Assembly (NCBI RefSeq): GCF_014384795.1
Contig: NZ_JACRSR010000001.1
Coordinates: 620,001 to 684,000, forward strand
Source of the DNA: Gehongia tenuis
GTDB lineage: Bacteria > Bacillota > Clostridia > Christensenellales > NSJ-53
DNA: 64,000 bases
Direction of reading: 5' to 3'
This document shows positions 44,294-52,001 of the stretch, piece by piece. Every line of letters starts with the position of its first letter. Positions within the stretch are counted from its first letter, which is position 1. The translations under genes were made by a program, and so were the position numbers. The notes under the pieces are model-generated. The model was not told where the DNA came from, made no database searches, and saw only the letters and a program-made list of their open reading frames with translations.

Positions 44294-44747
44294 GCTGAGG
44301 GTACGGGAGATGGCTCTACAGGATATCGATCCGGTGCTGGTGATGGAGCGGCTTTGCTTCGCCACCCCCTGGAGCCGGGAGGCCTTCATTGGTGAGGTTC
44401 GGGACAATGAATGCGCCCACTACCTGGTGGGGGAGACGGCAGGCCGGGTGGTTGCCTACGGGGGCTTTTGGAGGGTCCTGGACGAGGGACACATCACCAA
44501 TGTGGCGGTCCACCCGGACTATCAGGGTCTGGGATACGGCAAGATCCTGCTGGACGCCCTTTTGAGGCGGGCGGCGGAACTGGGCGTTGTCTCCGCGACC
44601 CTGGAGGTTCGGGAAAGCAATTTCCGTGCGATCCGTCTTTACGAAAAGTTTGGCTTTGAACCCGCTGGCCGGCGGAAGGGCTATTACGCCGACAACGGCG
44701 AGGACGCCATCATCATGTGGCAGCGGGATTTGGAGAATATTCCATAA
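44274..44747 (+). CDS. rimI: Ribosomal protein S18-alanine N-acetyltransferase RimI
   Basis: 157-residue GNAT enzyme that acetylates the N-terminus of ribosomal protein S18. Motifs: CFATPWSREAFIGEV, ITNVAVHPDYQGLGYGKILLDALL (acetyl-CoA loop) and LEVRESNFRAIRLYEKFGFEPAGRRKGYYADNGEDAIIM. The start is GTG inside tsaB, five bases after AAAGGA. Its linkage with tsaE-tsaB supports the assignment over a generic GNAT. Confidence 0.93.
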   Translation: MNALTSELRVREMALQDIDPVLVMERLCFATPWSREAFIGEVRDNECAHYLVGETAGRVVAYGGFWRVLDEGHITNVAVHPDYQGLGYGKILLDALLRRAAELGVVSATLEVRESNFRAIRLYEKFGFEPAGRRKGYYADNGEDAIIMWQRDLENIP

Positions 44748-44803
44748 AAAAGTTGCTTAAAAATGGTTTTCCATCGTAAAATGATAGAAGCGAAGGAGGC
44801 GCC

Positions 44804-45589
44804 ATGAAAATAGATCTGGATGGTCTGACCGTGCGCTATACGGATGAGGGAAACCCGCAGGGCGAAGCCGTGTTGGTTCTTCACGGCTGGGGCGGGCGGG
44901 TCGAGAGTATGGCGCCGGTGATTCAAGGCCTTCTTCCCACGAACCGGGTGATCGCCCTTGATTTCCCCGGATTTGGTGAGAGCGATCCGCCGCCGGAGCC
45001 CTGGTCGGTGACGGAATATACGGCCCTTACGGTGAAACTGTTGAAAAAGCTTGGGCTTACCAAGGTTCACGTGATCGCCCACTCCTTTGGCGGGCGGGTG
45101 ACGCTTCTGATGGGTAAGGAGCACCCGGAGCTTTTGGGGAAGGTGGTTATCACCGGCGGCGCGGGCATCCGGCCAAAGCGCGGGGCAAAGTATTACGCCA
45201 AGGTTTGGTCCTATAAGCTGATGAAGCGGGTGTACCGCCTTTTGGAAAGGCTGGGCGTCCTGAAGGGCGTCCGGGAAGCCCTTCGAGAGCGCATCGAGGC
45301 CCGGGCCGGATCATCCGACTACCGGGATGCCGCCGGCGTGATGCGCCAGACCTTTGTCAAAGTGGTCAATCAGGATCTGCGCTATTGTCTTCCCCACATC
45401 CAGTCGCCCTGCCTTCTTTTTTGGGGGGAAAGGGACGATGCGGCGCCCCTTTACATGGGCAAGATCATGGAAAAGGAGATCCCCGACGCGGGGCTTGTAG
45501 TGCTGCCGGGTGCGGGGCATTTCGCCTATTTGGAGGAGATCGGCACCTTCATGGCGGCGGTGAAACATTTTTTGGGGGTTAAAGCATGA
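44804..45589 (+). CDS. Alpha/beta hydrolase
   Basis: 261 residues with a full alpha/beta-hydrolase core: VLHGWGG oxyanion region (about 27-33), ALDFPGFGESDPP, the nucleophile elbow AHSFGGRV (Ser about 95) and GAGHFAYLEE carrying the catalytic His. A cap region lies between. The physiological ester or amide is unknown. ATG follows GAAGGAGG. Its last four bases overlap the murF-like gene, so the pair is likely translated together, a hint of a link to wall metabolism. Confidence 0.9.
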   Translation: MKIDLDGLTVRYTDEGNPQGEAVLVLHGWGGRVESMAPVIQGLLPTNRVIALDFPGFGESDPPPEPWSVTEYTALTVKLLKKLGLTKVHVIAHSFGGRVTLLMGKEHPELLGKVVITGGAGIRPKRGAKYYAKVWSYKLMKRVYRLLERLGVLKGVREALRERIEARAGSSDYRDAAGVMRQTFVKVVNQDLRYCLPHIQSPCLLFWGERDDAAPLYMGKIMEKEIPDAGLVVLPGAGHFAYLEEIGTFMAAVKHFLGVKA

Positions 45590-47223
45590 CGGGTATTCTA
45601 TACGTCCTCGGACTTCTCGTGGTGGCGATGGCGCTTCTCATGCTGTCCTACCGCTATTTGCATATGCTCCAGCTGGAGACCTACGAGGTGAAGTTCTATC
45701 TCAAATGGGTCCACAAGAATAAGAAGCGCAGCATAAGGCCGCTTCTTTTCGTGTTTCTTGCGGCGGTGGCGGGCCAGATCGTGCTGGCCGCGGTGCCGGC
45801 GACCCGGGACTATTCCTTCTGGCTGGGTATGGCGGTGCTGATTCTTGCTGTGATCGCGGCCTTCGTTAAGATGAAGCGGGAGCCGGTGAAAAAGGACCTT
45901 GTGGTGACGGCCCGGGTGCGGCGGCTGATGACCGCCCTGCTCATCTTCCTTTGGGCGGGCTGCCTTTTATCCTATCTCCTCGGCGGCGCGGCGGGGGATC
46001 TTCTTGGCGGAACGGTCTACGCCTTTGCAGCGCCCGTTCTCGTCTCCCTGTGGGTGCTCCTTCTGCCCTATGTGGTGGCGTTTGCCGCCTGGTTCATGCA
46101 GCCCTTTGAAAAGATGGTGAAAAGAAAGTTCTTCCGCCAGGCGGAAAAGCGCCTCGCTTCCTTTGAGGATATGATCAAAATCGGCATCACCGGCAGCTTC
46201 GGCAAGACCAGCACCAAGTTCATTCTGGGCACCATACTGGCCGAACGCTACGACGTCAAGGTGACGCCCCACAGCTACAACACGCCTATGGGCGTTGCCA
46301 AGGTGATCCGGGAGGAGCTCACCGGCAGGGAGGAAATCTTCGTGGCGGAGATGGGCGCCAAGGGCGTGGGCGAGATCAAGGAGATGTGCGATCTGGTCCA
46401 TCCGAGGTACGGCCTTTTGACTTCGGTGGGCCGCCAGCATATGGACACATTTGGGAGCCTTGAGAACATTCAGGCCACCAAGTACGAACTCATCGAGGCC
46501 CTGCCGAAGGACGGCGTGGGCTTCTTCCCGGCGGACAGCGAGCCCTGTCTGTCTCTCTATGATAAGACGGAGCATGTGGAAAAAGTGTTGTTCGGCTTTG
46601 ACGGCGCGGGCCGGAAGCTGGATGTGACGGCGCGGGACGTGACGGTGGGCCCCTTCGGTTCCCGCTTCACGCTGGTTATGGGCGGGGAGGAGATCCTCTG
46701 CGAAACGAGAATCCTGGGCCGTCACAATATCGGCAACATCCTGGGCTGTGCGGCGGTGGCGAAAAGCCTTGGGCTTACGATGGAGGAGATCGCCCGGGGC
46801 ATTTCCAAGATTGAACCGGTGGAGCACAGACTGCAGATGCTGCCCACGAACAACGGCCTTACGGTGATCGACGACGCCTTCAACGCGTCGCCGTCCGGGG
46901 TCAAGGCCGCCATGGATGTGATTTCCGGGTTCCCCGGCCGCAAGATCGTCATCACTCCCGGCCTCATCGAACAGGGGCCGGAGGAGGATGCGGAGAACGA
47001 AAAGTTTGGACGGCTCATGGCCCATGCCGCGGATTACGCGATTTTGGTGGGCCCGGCCCACACCCGGCCCATTGCGGAAGGCCTGCTAAAGGAGGGCTTC
47101 CCCGAGGAGCATATCATCGTCGTATCCAATCTCGACGAGGCCACGGCGAGATTGGCCGGCATCACCAAGGTGGGGGACTGCGTCCTTTTTGAGAACGATT
47201 TGCCCGACCTTTACAACGAGTGA
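45586..47223 (+). CDS. murF: Mur ligase, MurF type, with N-terminal membrane domain
   Basis: 545 residues. The first ~190 contain four to five membrane segments (ILYVLGLLVVAMALLML, PLLFVFLAAVAGQIVL, FWLGMAVLILAVIAAFV, ALLIFLWAGCLLSYLL, YVVAFAAWFM). A Mur ligase follows: ATP loop GITGSFGKTSTK (about 200-211), SYNTPMGVAK, EMGAKGVGEIKEM, the NATKYE-like QATKYELIE, GRHNIGNILGCAAVAKSLG and DDAFNASPSGVKAAM. This matches D-Ala-D-Ala-adding MurF except for the membrane extension, which soluble MurF lacks. ddl, making its substrate D-Ala-D-Ala, is next. No other murF is in the dcw cluster here. Confidence 0.88.
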   Translation: MTGILYVLGLLVVAMALLMLSYRYLHMLQLETYEVKFYLKWVHKNKKRSIRPLLFVFLAAVAGQIVLAAVPATRDYSFWLGMAVLILAVIAAFVKMKREPVKKDLVVTARVRRLMTALLIFLWAGCLLSYLLGGAAGDLLGGTVYAFAAPVLVSLWVLLLPYVVAFAAWFMQPFEKMVKRKFFRQAEKRLASFEDMIKIGITGSFGKTSTKFILGTILAERYDVKVTPHSYNTPMGVAKVIREELTGREEIFVAEMGAKGVGEIKEMCDLVHPRYGLLTSVGRQHMDTFGSLENIQATKYELIEALPKDGVGFFPADSEPCLSLYDKTEHVEKVLFGFDGAGRKLDVTARDVTVGPFGSRFTLVMGGEEILCETRILGRHNIGNILGCAAVAKSLGLTMEEIARGISKIEPVEHRLQMLPTNNGLTVIDDAFNASPSGVKAAMDVISGFPGRKIVITPGLIEQGPEEDAENEKFGRLMAHAADYAILVGPAHTRPIAEGLLKEGFPEEHIIVVSNLDEATARLAGITKVGDCVLFENDLPDLYNE

Positions 47224-47235
47224 GGAGGGATTCCC

Positions 47236-48441
47236 ATGAAAAAGAATCTTTTGGTCATTTACGGCGGCCGCTCAGTGGAACACGACGTTTCCATCATCAC
47301 CGCCAATCAGGTGATGGATAATGCGAACAAGGATCATTTCGAGATCATCCCCGTATATTTCCATCGAAGCGGCAACTTCTACACCGGCTCTGCCCTGCGC
47401 CGCATGGAAACCTACCAGAATTTTAATCCCGAAGCGGTGAAGCGGCTCACTTTCACCATGGACCCGGCCGATCCCGCCATCCTGGTGGAGGAGGGGAAAA
47501 AGGGCATCTTCGGCGGCGCCAGGCAGACCAAGATTTCCGTGGATGCGGCCTATCTTTGCCTGCACGGCACCAGCGGCGAGGACGGCTGCATTCAGGGCCT
47601 CATGGAGCTTGCCAACATCCCCTACACCAGCGCGGGAGTGCTGGGCAGCGCCGTCTGCATGGATAAGGTGACCATGAAGGCGGTCCTCGCGAACCATGGA
47701 TTCCCCATGCCGGATTCGCTCTATTTTGAGCGTTCCGAATGGAAAAGGGGCAGCGAGGCCATCCTGGACCGCATCGAGGGAAAGCTGGCCTATCCCATTT
47801 TTATCAAGCCCGCGAACCTCGGCTCCTCCGTAGGTATCAGCAAAGCCACGGACCGGGCGAGCCTCAAGGAAGCGGTGGAGGTGGCCTGCCACTACGACCG
47901 CAAGATCCTGGCGGAGCAGGGCGTGGAAAACCTGATGGAGCTCAACTGCTCGGTCATGGGCTACGGCGCCGACTGCAGGGCATCCCTCCTGGAGCAGCCC
48001 ATCACCTGGGAAAGCTTTTTGACCTTTGAGGAAAAATATATGCGGGGCGGGAAGGGCGGCGGCGCCAAGAGCGGCTCCAAGGTCTCCGGCGGTATGAAGG
48101 ACCTGCAGCGCAAGCTGCCGGCGCCGGTTTCGAACGAGGTGACAAAAAAGGTACAGGAGATGTCGCGGGAAATTTTTGCGGCCCTCGATCTCAAAGGCGT
48201 GGTCCGCATCGACTACCTTTACGATACCAAGGCGGACGCGGTCTATGTGGGGGAAGTCAACACCATCCCCGGCTCCATGTCCTTCTATCTTTGGGAGCCT
48301 TCCGGCCTGTCCTTTGCTCAGCAGATCGACGAGCTGGTGGACATCGCCATCCGCGCCCAGAAGGATAAAAACGAGAACAGCTTTGCCTATGATACCAACT
48401 TGCTGCAAAAGTTCAAGGGAGGCGGCAAGCTGGTCAAATAG
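47236..48441 (+). CDS. ddl: D-alanine-D-alanine ligase
   Basis: ATP-grasp ligase joining two D-Ala for the peptidoglycan stem. 401 residues: LLVIYGGRSVEHDVSIITA, CLHGTSGEDGCIQGLMELANIPYTSAGVLGSA, KPANLGSSVGISKA, LMELNCSVMGYG and VVRIDYLYD...VYVGEVNTIPGSMSFYLWEPSG. It is longer than the ~310-350 residues of E. coli or Bacillus Ddl, with extra loop sequence (about 78-96 and 270-300) and a C-terminal tail. It follows murF by 12 bases, a functional pair. Confidence 0.94.
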   Translation: MKKNLLVIYGGRSVEHDVSIITANQVMDNANKDHFEIIPVYFHRSGNFYTGSALRRMETYQNFNPEAVKRLTFTMDPADPAILVEEGKKGIFGGARQTKISVDAAYLCLHGTSGEDGCIQGLMELANIPYTSAGVLGSAVCMDKVTMKAVLANHGFPMPDSLYFERSEWKRGSEAILDRIEGKLAYPIFIKPANLGSSVGISKATDRASLKEAVEVACHYDRKILAEQGVENLMELNCSVMGYGADCRASLLEQPITWESFLTFEEKYMRGGKGGGAKSGSKVSGGMKDLQRKLPAPVSNEVTKKVQEMSREIFAALDLKGVVRIDYLYDTKADAVYVGEVNTIPGSMSFYLWEPSGLSFAQQIDELVDIAIRAQKDKNENSFAYDTNLLQKFKGGGKLVK

Positions 48442-48468
48442 AGACCTTTTACCAAAGGAGATGGGACC

Positions 48469-48831
48469 ATGAGCTATCCCGAGAACAACTACGAGCCCAG
48501 CGACAGTTCCCTAAACGTAAGACCGGGCATTTTAACCCTGCTCGCCTATGTATTTTGGTGGGTGGGCGGCCTCATCGTTTTCGTGGCGGAGCGGAAAAGT
48601 TACTTTGTGCGTTTCCATGCCCTGCAGGCCACCATTTTGGCTCTGGCGATCACGGTGGCTTCGGCGGTGCTGGGGGTGATCCCCTTTGTGGGCGGCATCC
48701 TAAGAGCCGTGCTGTCCTTCGGAGGCTGGATGGTCCTTATTCTTTGCGGTATCAAAAGTTACAATGGACAATGGTTTGAGCTGCCCTTCATCGGTGAGTT
48801 CTGCAGGGTCAACGCCAAACCGAGAGCCTAA
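48469..48831 (+). CDS. Small membrane protein, DUF4870/Tic20-like
   Basis: 120 residues. Three to four membrane segments: LTLLAYVFWWVGGLIVFVAE, FHALQATILALAITVASAVLGVI and LSFGGWMVLILCGIKSYNG, with the family-like KSYFVRFHALQA between. The N-terminal 20 residues are polar and acidic. Function is unknown. ATG follows AAAGGAG, 27 bases after ddl. Confidence 0.78.
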   Translation: MSYPENNYEPSDSSLNVRPGILTLLAYVFWWVGGLIVFVAERKSYFVRFHALQATILALAITVASAVLGVIPFVGGILRAVLSFGGWMVLILCGIKSYNGQWFELPFIGEFCRVNAKPRA

Positions 48832-48857
48832 ACAAAAGAAACGAAGGGGGATTTACG

Positions 48858-50069
48858 ATGCAGCCGATTGCCATGAAAACGCCGCTGGTGGAGATGGACG
48901 GGGATGAGATGACCCGCATCCTTTGGAAGATGATCAAGGATGAGCTCATTTTGCCCTATGTGGATCTCAAAAGCGAATACTACGACCTGGGTCTGCCCCA
49001 CCGGGATGAGACAAAGGATCAGGTGACGGTGGACGCGGCGGAGGCCATCAAAAAATACGGTGTGGGCGTCAAGTGCGCCACCATCACGCCCAACGCCCAG
49101 CGCATGGACGAATATAAGCTTCACGGCATGTGGAAGAGCCCCAACGCCACCATCCGCGCCATTTTGGACGGTACGGTGTTCCGGGCGCCCATCCTGGTGA
49201 AGGGGATTCATCCACTGGTTCCCGGCTGGAAGAAACCCATCACTATCGCCCGCCACGCCTATGGCGATGTGTACAAGGCCAGCGAGATGGCCGTTCCCGC
49301 GGGCTGCAGGGCGGAGCTTGTCATCACCGCGCCGGACGGCACAAAAAAGTGCCAGGAGATCTTCTCCTTCCAAGGCGAGGGCATCGTGCAGGGCATGCAC
49401 AATACCGACTCTTCCATCGAGAGCTTTGCACGGGCCTGCTTCAACTACGCCCTCAGCGTAAAGCAGGATCTTTGGTTCTCCACCAAGGATACCATCTCCA
49501 AGATCTATGATCATCACTTCAAGGATATCTTCCAGGATATCTACGACAGGGAGTATAAGACGCGCTTTGAGGCGGCGGGCATCGAGTATTTCTACACCCT
49601 GATCGACGATGCCGTGGCCCGGGTGATTCGCTCGGAGGGCGGGTTCGTGTGGGCCTGCAAGAACTATGACGGCGACGTAATGAGCGACATGCTCGCAACC
49701 GCCTTCGGCAGCCTTGCCATGATGACCTCCATCCTGGTATCGCCGGAGGGCAACTATGAATACGAGGCGGCCCACGGCACGGTGACCCGCCACTATTACA
49801 AGCATTTGAAGGGGGAGGAGACCTCCACCAATTCGGTGGCCACCCTCTTTGCCTGGACCGGCGCCTTGAGAAAGCGGGGCGAGCTGGACGGCCTGCCGGA
49901 GCTCGAGAAGTTTGCGGACAACCTGGAGGCCGCTACCATCGAGACCATCGAAGCGGGCGTTTTGACCGGCGATCTCTACATCCTCTCCGATGTGCCGGGC
50001 AAGCAAAAGGTCAATTCGGAAGATTTCCTCAAAGCCGTTCGGGAACGGCTGGATAAAAAATACGCGTAA
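48858..50069 (+). CDS. icd: NADP-dependent isocitrate dehydrogenase, eukaryotic-type homodimer
   Basis: Converts isocitrate to 2-oxoglutarate and CO2 with NADP in the cytoplasm. 403 residues of the type II (eukaryotic-like) subfamily: [85 protein letters not shown] and [14 protein letters not shown]. This subfamily differs from E. coli Icd and is patchily spread in bacteria. ATG follows AAGGGGGA. No other TCA-cycle gene is present nearby. Confidence 0.96.
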   Translation: MQPIAMKTPLVEMDGDEMTRILWKMIKDELILPYVDLKSEYYDLGLPHRDETKDQVTVDAAEAIKKYGVGVKCATITPNAQRMDEYKLHGMWKSPNATIRAILDGTVFRAPILVKGIHPLVPGWKKPITIARHAYGDVYKASEMAVPAGCRAELVITAPDGTKKCQEIFSFQGEGIVQGMHNTDSSIESFARACFNYALSVKQDLWFSTKDTISKIYDHHFKDIFQDIYDREYKTRFEAAGIEYFYTLIDDAVARVIRSEGGFVWACKNYDGDVMSDMLATAFGSLAMMTSILVSPEGNYEYEAAHGTVTRHYYKHLKGEETSTNSVATLFAWTGALRKRGELDGLPELEKFADNLEAATIETIEAGVLTGDLYILSDVPGKQKVNSEDFLKAVRERLDKKYA

Positions 50070-50083
50070 GGAGTGAGCCTACC

Positions 50084-50584
50084 GTGAAGCTGTACGAACA
50101 GTGGAGTAATCTGGCCAAGATGCAGCAAACGCCTCAGCAGCAGGAGGCCTTTTGGCAGGAGTATTTCAATCAGGAAAAGGAGAATTACAAAAAGATCCTA
50201 GCCGATCCCAAGGTGTACGAGGGGACGGTGGAGGAGCTGGCCAAGTTCTTTGATATGGAGAACATGGTCTTTTCCGGATTCATTGATGGCATCAACACCA
50301 GCCTCAAAGAGGAGATCGATCTCGATGCCCTGGAGGAGACCACGCCGGTCAAGCTGGACATCGACTACGAGAAGCTTTATTTCAACATGCTGGACGCCAA
50401 GGCGGATTGGCTGTACAATCTGCCCGAGTGGGAAGGCATCCTGAGTGAAGAGCGGCGCAGGGAGATCACCAAGGAATACCGCGCCTCCAAGGTTTTTGTG
50501 AAGGAAAAGACGGTGGGCCGCAATGATCCCTGCCCCTGTGGCAGCGGCAAAAAATACAAGAAGTGCTGCGGGAAAAACGCGTAA
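50084..50584 (+). CDS. SEC-C motif-containing protein
   Basis: 166 residues. Helical N-terminal part ([27 protein letters not shown], about 12-40; [24 protein letters not shown]) and a C-terminal SEC-C zinc motif [17 protein letters not shown] (about 147-163). The SEC-C motif is the metal-binding tail of SecA, but this is not SecA; similar stand-alone proteins are uncharacterised. The start is GTG, 14 bases after icd. A terminator follows. Confidence 0.9.
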   Translation: MKLYEQWSNLAKMQQTPQQQEAFWQEYFNQEKENYKKILADPKVYEGTVEELAKFFDMENMVFSGFIDGINTSLKEEIDLDALEETTPVKLDIDYEKLYFNMLDAKADWLYNLPEWEGILSEERRREITKEYRASKVFVKEKTVGRNDPCPCGSGKKYKKCCGKNA

Positions 50585-50601
50585 CGCGCCGAAGTGCAAT
50601 C

Positions 50602-50631
50602 GGACGGGTGGGGAACCATCCGTCCTTTTTT
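50602..50631 (+). terminator. Rho-independent terminator after the SEC-C gene
   Basis: GGACGGGTGG and CCATCCGTCC arms (one G-T pair) with a short loop, then six T residues. Confidence 0.75.
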
Positions 50632-50642
50632 GGAGGTACAAG

Positions 50643-51176
50643 ATGCACTATATCAATACCTATGCCTCGCCCCTGGGCGGGATCACTTTGGCCAGCGACG
50701 GCGAAAAACTCACCGGGCTGTGGTTTGACGGCCAAAAGTATTTTGGGGCCGCGCTGGGCGGGGAGCGTCGGTTCAGGGATCTGCCTATCTTTGAACGGAC
50801 GGGGCGATGGCTGGACGGCTACTTTCGCGGCGAGATCCCGGATTCTATCCCGCCGCTGAGTCTTGCCGGTTCGCCCTTCCGCCGGGCGGTGTGGGAGATT
50901 CTTCTGGAGATTCCCTATGGCGAGGTTATGACCTACGGCGAGATCGCAAGGAGGATGGCCCTGAGAAAGGGCCTGACCAGCATGTCCGCGCAGGCGGTGG
51001 GCGGCGCGGTGGGACACAATCCCGTCTCCATCATCGTGCCCTGCCACCGGGTGGTGGGCACAAACGGCAGTCTGACGGGCTATGCGGGCGGCATCGATAA
51101 GAAGATCGGCCTGCTCGCTCTGGAGGGGGTGGACACGGGACGCTTCTTCGTCCCGGAGAAAGGAACGGCGCTGTGA
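50643..51176 (+). CDS. ogt: Methylated-DNA-protein-cysteine S-methyltransferase
   Basis: Suicide DNA repair protein that takes methyl groups from O6-methylguanine. 177 residues. The N-terminal half begins YINTYASPLGGITLASDGEKLTGLWF; the C-terminal domain has PFRRAVWEILLEIPYGEVMTYGEIA, the helix MSAQAVGGAVGHNPVSIIVPCHRVVG with the acceptor Cys (about 134), and NGSLTGYAGG. ATG 50643 gives the standard N-terminus. The methyltransferase gene begins two bases after its stop. Confidence 0.95.
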   Translation: MHYINTYASPLGGITLASDGEKLTGLWFDGQKYFGAALGGERRFRDLPIFERTGRWLDGYFRGEIPDSIPPLSLAGSPFRRAVWEILLEIPYGEVMTYGEIARRMALRKGLTSMSAQAVGGAVGHNPVSIIVPCHRVVGTNGSLTGYAGGIDKKIGLLALEGVDTGRFFVPEKGTAL

Positions 51177-51177
51177 C

Positions 51178-51957
51178 ATGGAACCTTCAAATCTGAAAGA
51201 AATCCACGATTCCTTCGCAGTCCAGGCCCCGAATTTTGAGCATTTCTCCATGAGTTTCTCGAAGAAGGAGTTTTTGGACTACACGGTCTCGCGGATCAGC
51301 CCCTGTGCCAACGACGGAGCGCTGGAGGTTGCGGCGGGAACCTGCGCATGCGGACGGGCGCTTGCGCCGAGGGTTGGAACGATGACCTGCCTGGACATCA
51401 CGCCCGCCATGCTGGAGACAGGTAAACGGAACGCGGAGCAGGAGAATCTCCGCAATATGGTCTTTGTTAAGGGAAATGCCGAGGAACTCCCTTTTTTGGA
51501 CGCCAGTTTCGACATCGCTCTGTCCAGGCTGGCCTTCCACCATTTTCCCGATATAAAGCGGCCCTTTGCGGAGATGGTGCGGGTTTTGCGGCCCGGCGGC
51601 AAGCTTGCTCTCATCGATATGGAGGCGGCGAAGGAGGAGCTTCGGGCCCGGGAGGACGGGATTGAAGCTATGCGGGACCCGGCCCATGTGCGCAACCTGA
51701 GCGGGGAGGAGCTGACGGCGCTTTTTACCGCTCACGGTCTTTGTGTAAAGCTCTACGAAAAGACGGAGATCCCCGTATCCTTGAACAGCTGGCTGGAATT
51801 GACGAAAACGCCGGCCCCTGTCCGGGAGCGGATTAAAGACCTTCTCAGGGCCGAATTGGGCGGCGGCGAAAAAACAGGCTTTGCACCTTACTGGAAAGGC
51901 AGCGAGATTTTTTTCCGGCAGCGGTGGATTTTGATTCTGGGCATTAAACCCCTTTAG
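51178..51957 (+). CDS. Class I SAM-dependent methyltransferase
   Basis: 259 residues. Ubiquinone/menaquinone methyltransferase-like fold: motif I is VAAGTCACGRAL, unusual in having Thr-Cys-Ala-Cys where GTG is expected. It is followed by CLDITPAMLETGKRNAE, KGNAEELPFLDASFDIALSRLAFHHFPD and MVRVLRPGGKLALIDM. A small C-terminal cap follows. Substrate unknown. ATG overlaps the space after ogt, suggesting an operon with it. A bidirectional terminator closes it. Confidence 0.88.
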   Translation: MEPSNLKEIHDSFAVQAPNFEHFSMSFSKKEFLDYTVSRISPCANDGALEVAAGTCACGRALAPRVGTMTCLDITPAMLETGKRNAEQENLRNMVFVKGNAEELPFLDASFDIALSRLAFHHFPDIKRPFAEMVRVLRPGGKLALIDMEAAKEELRAREDGIEAMRDPAHVRNLSGEELTALFTAHGLCVKLYEKTEIPVSLNSWLELTKTPAPVRERIKDLLRAELGGGEKTGFAPYWKGSEIFFRQRWILILGIKPL

Positions 51958-51968
51958 GGGAAAGAAAA

Positions 51969-51994
51969 AAGGACCTATCGGAAGATAGGTCCTT
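51969..51994. terminator. Bidirectional terminator
   Basis: AAGGACCTATC, GGAA loop, GATAGGTCCTT, with A residues before and T-rich bases after, between two convergent genes. Confidence 0.85.
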
Positions 51995-52001
51995 GCTGTT
52001 T

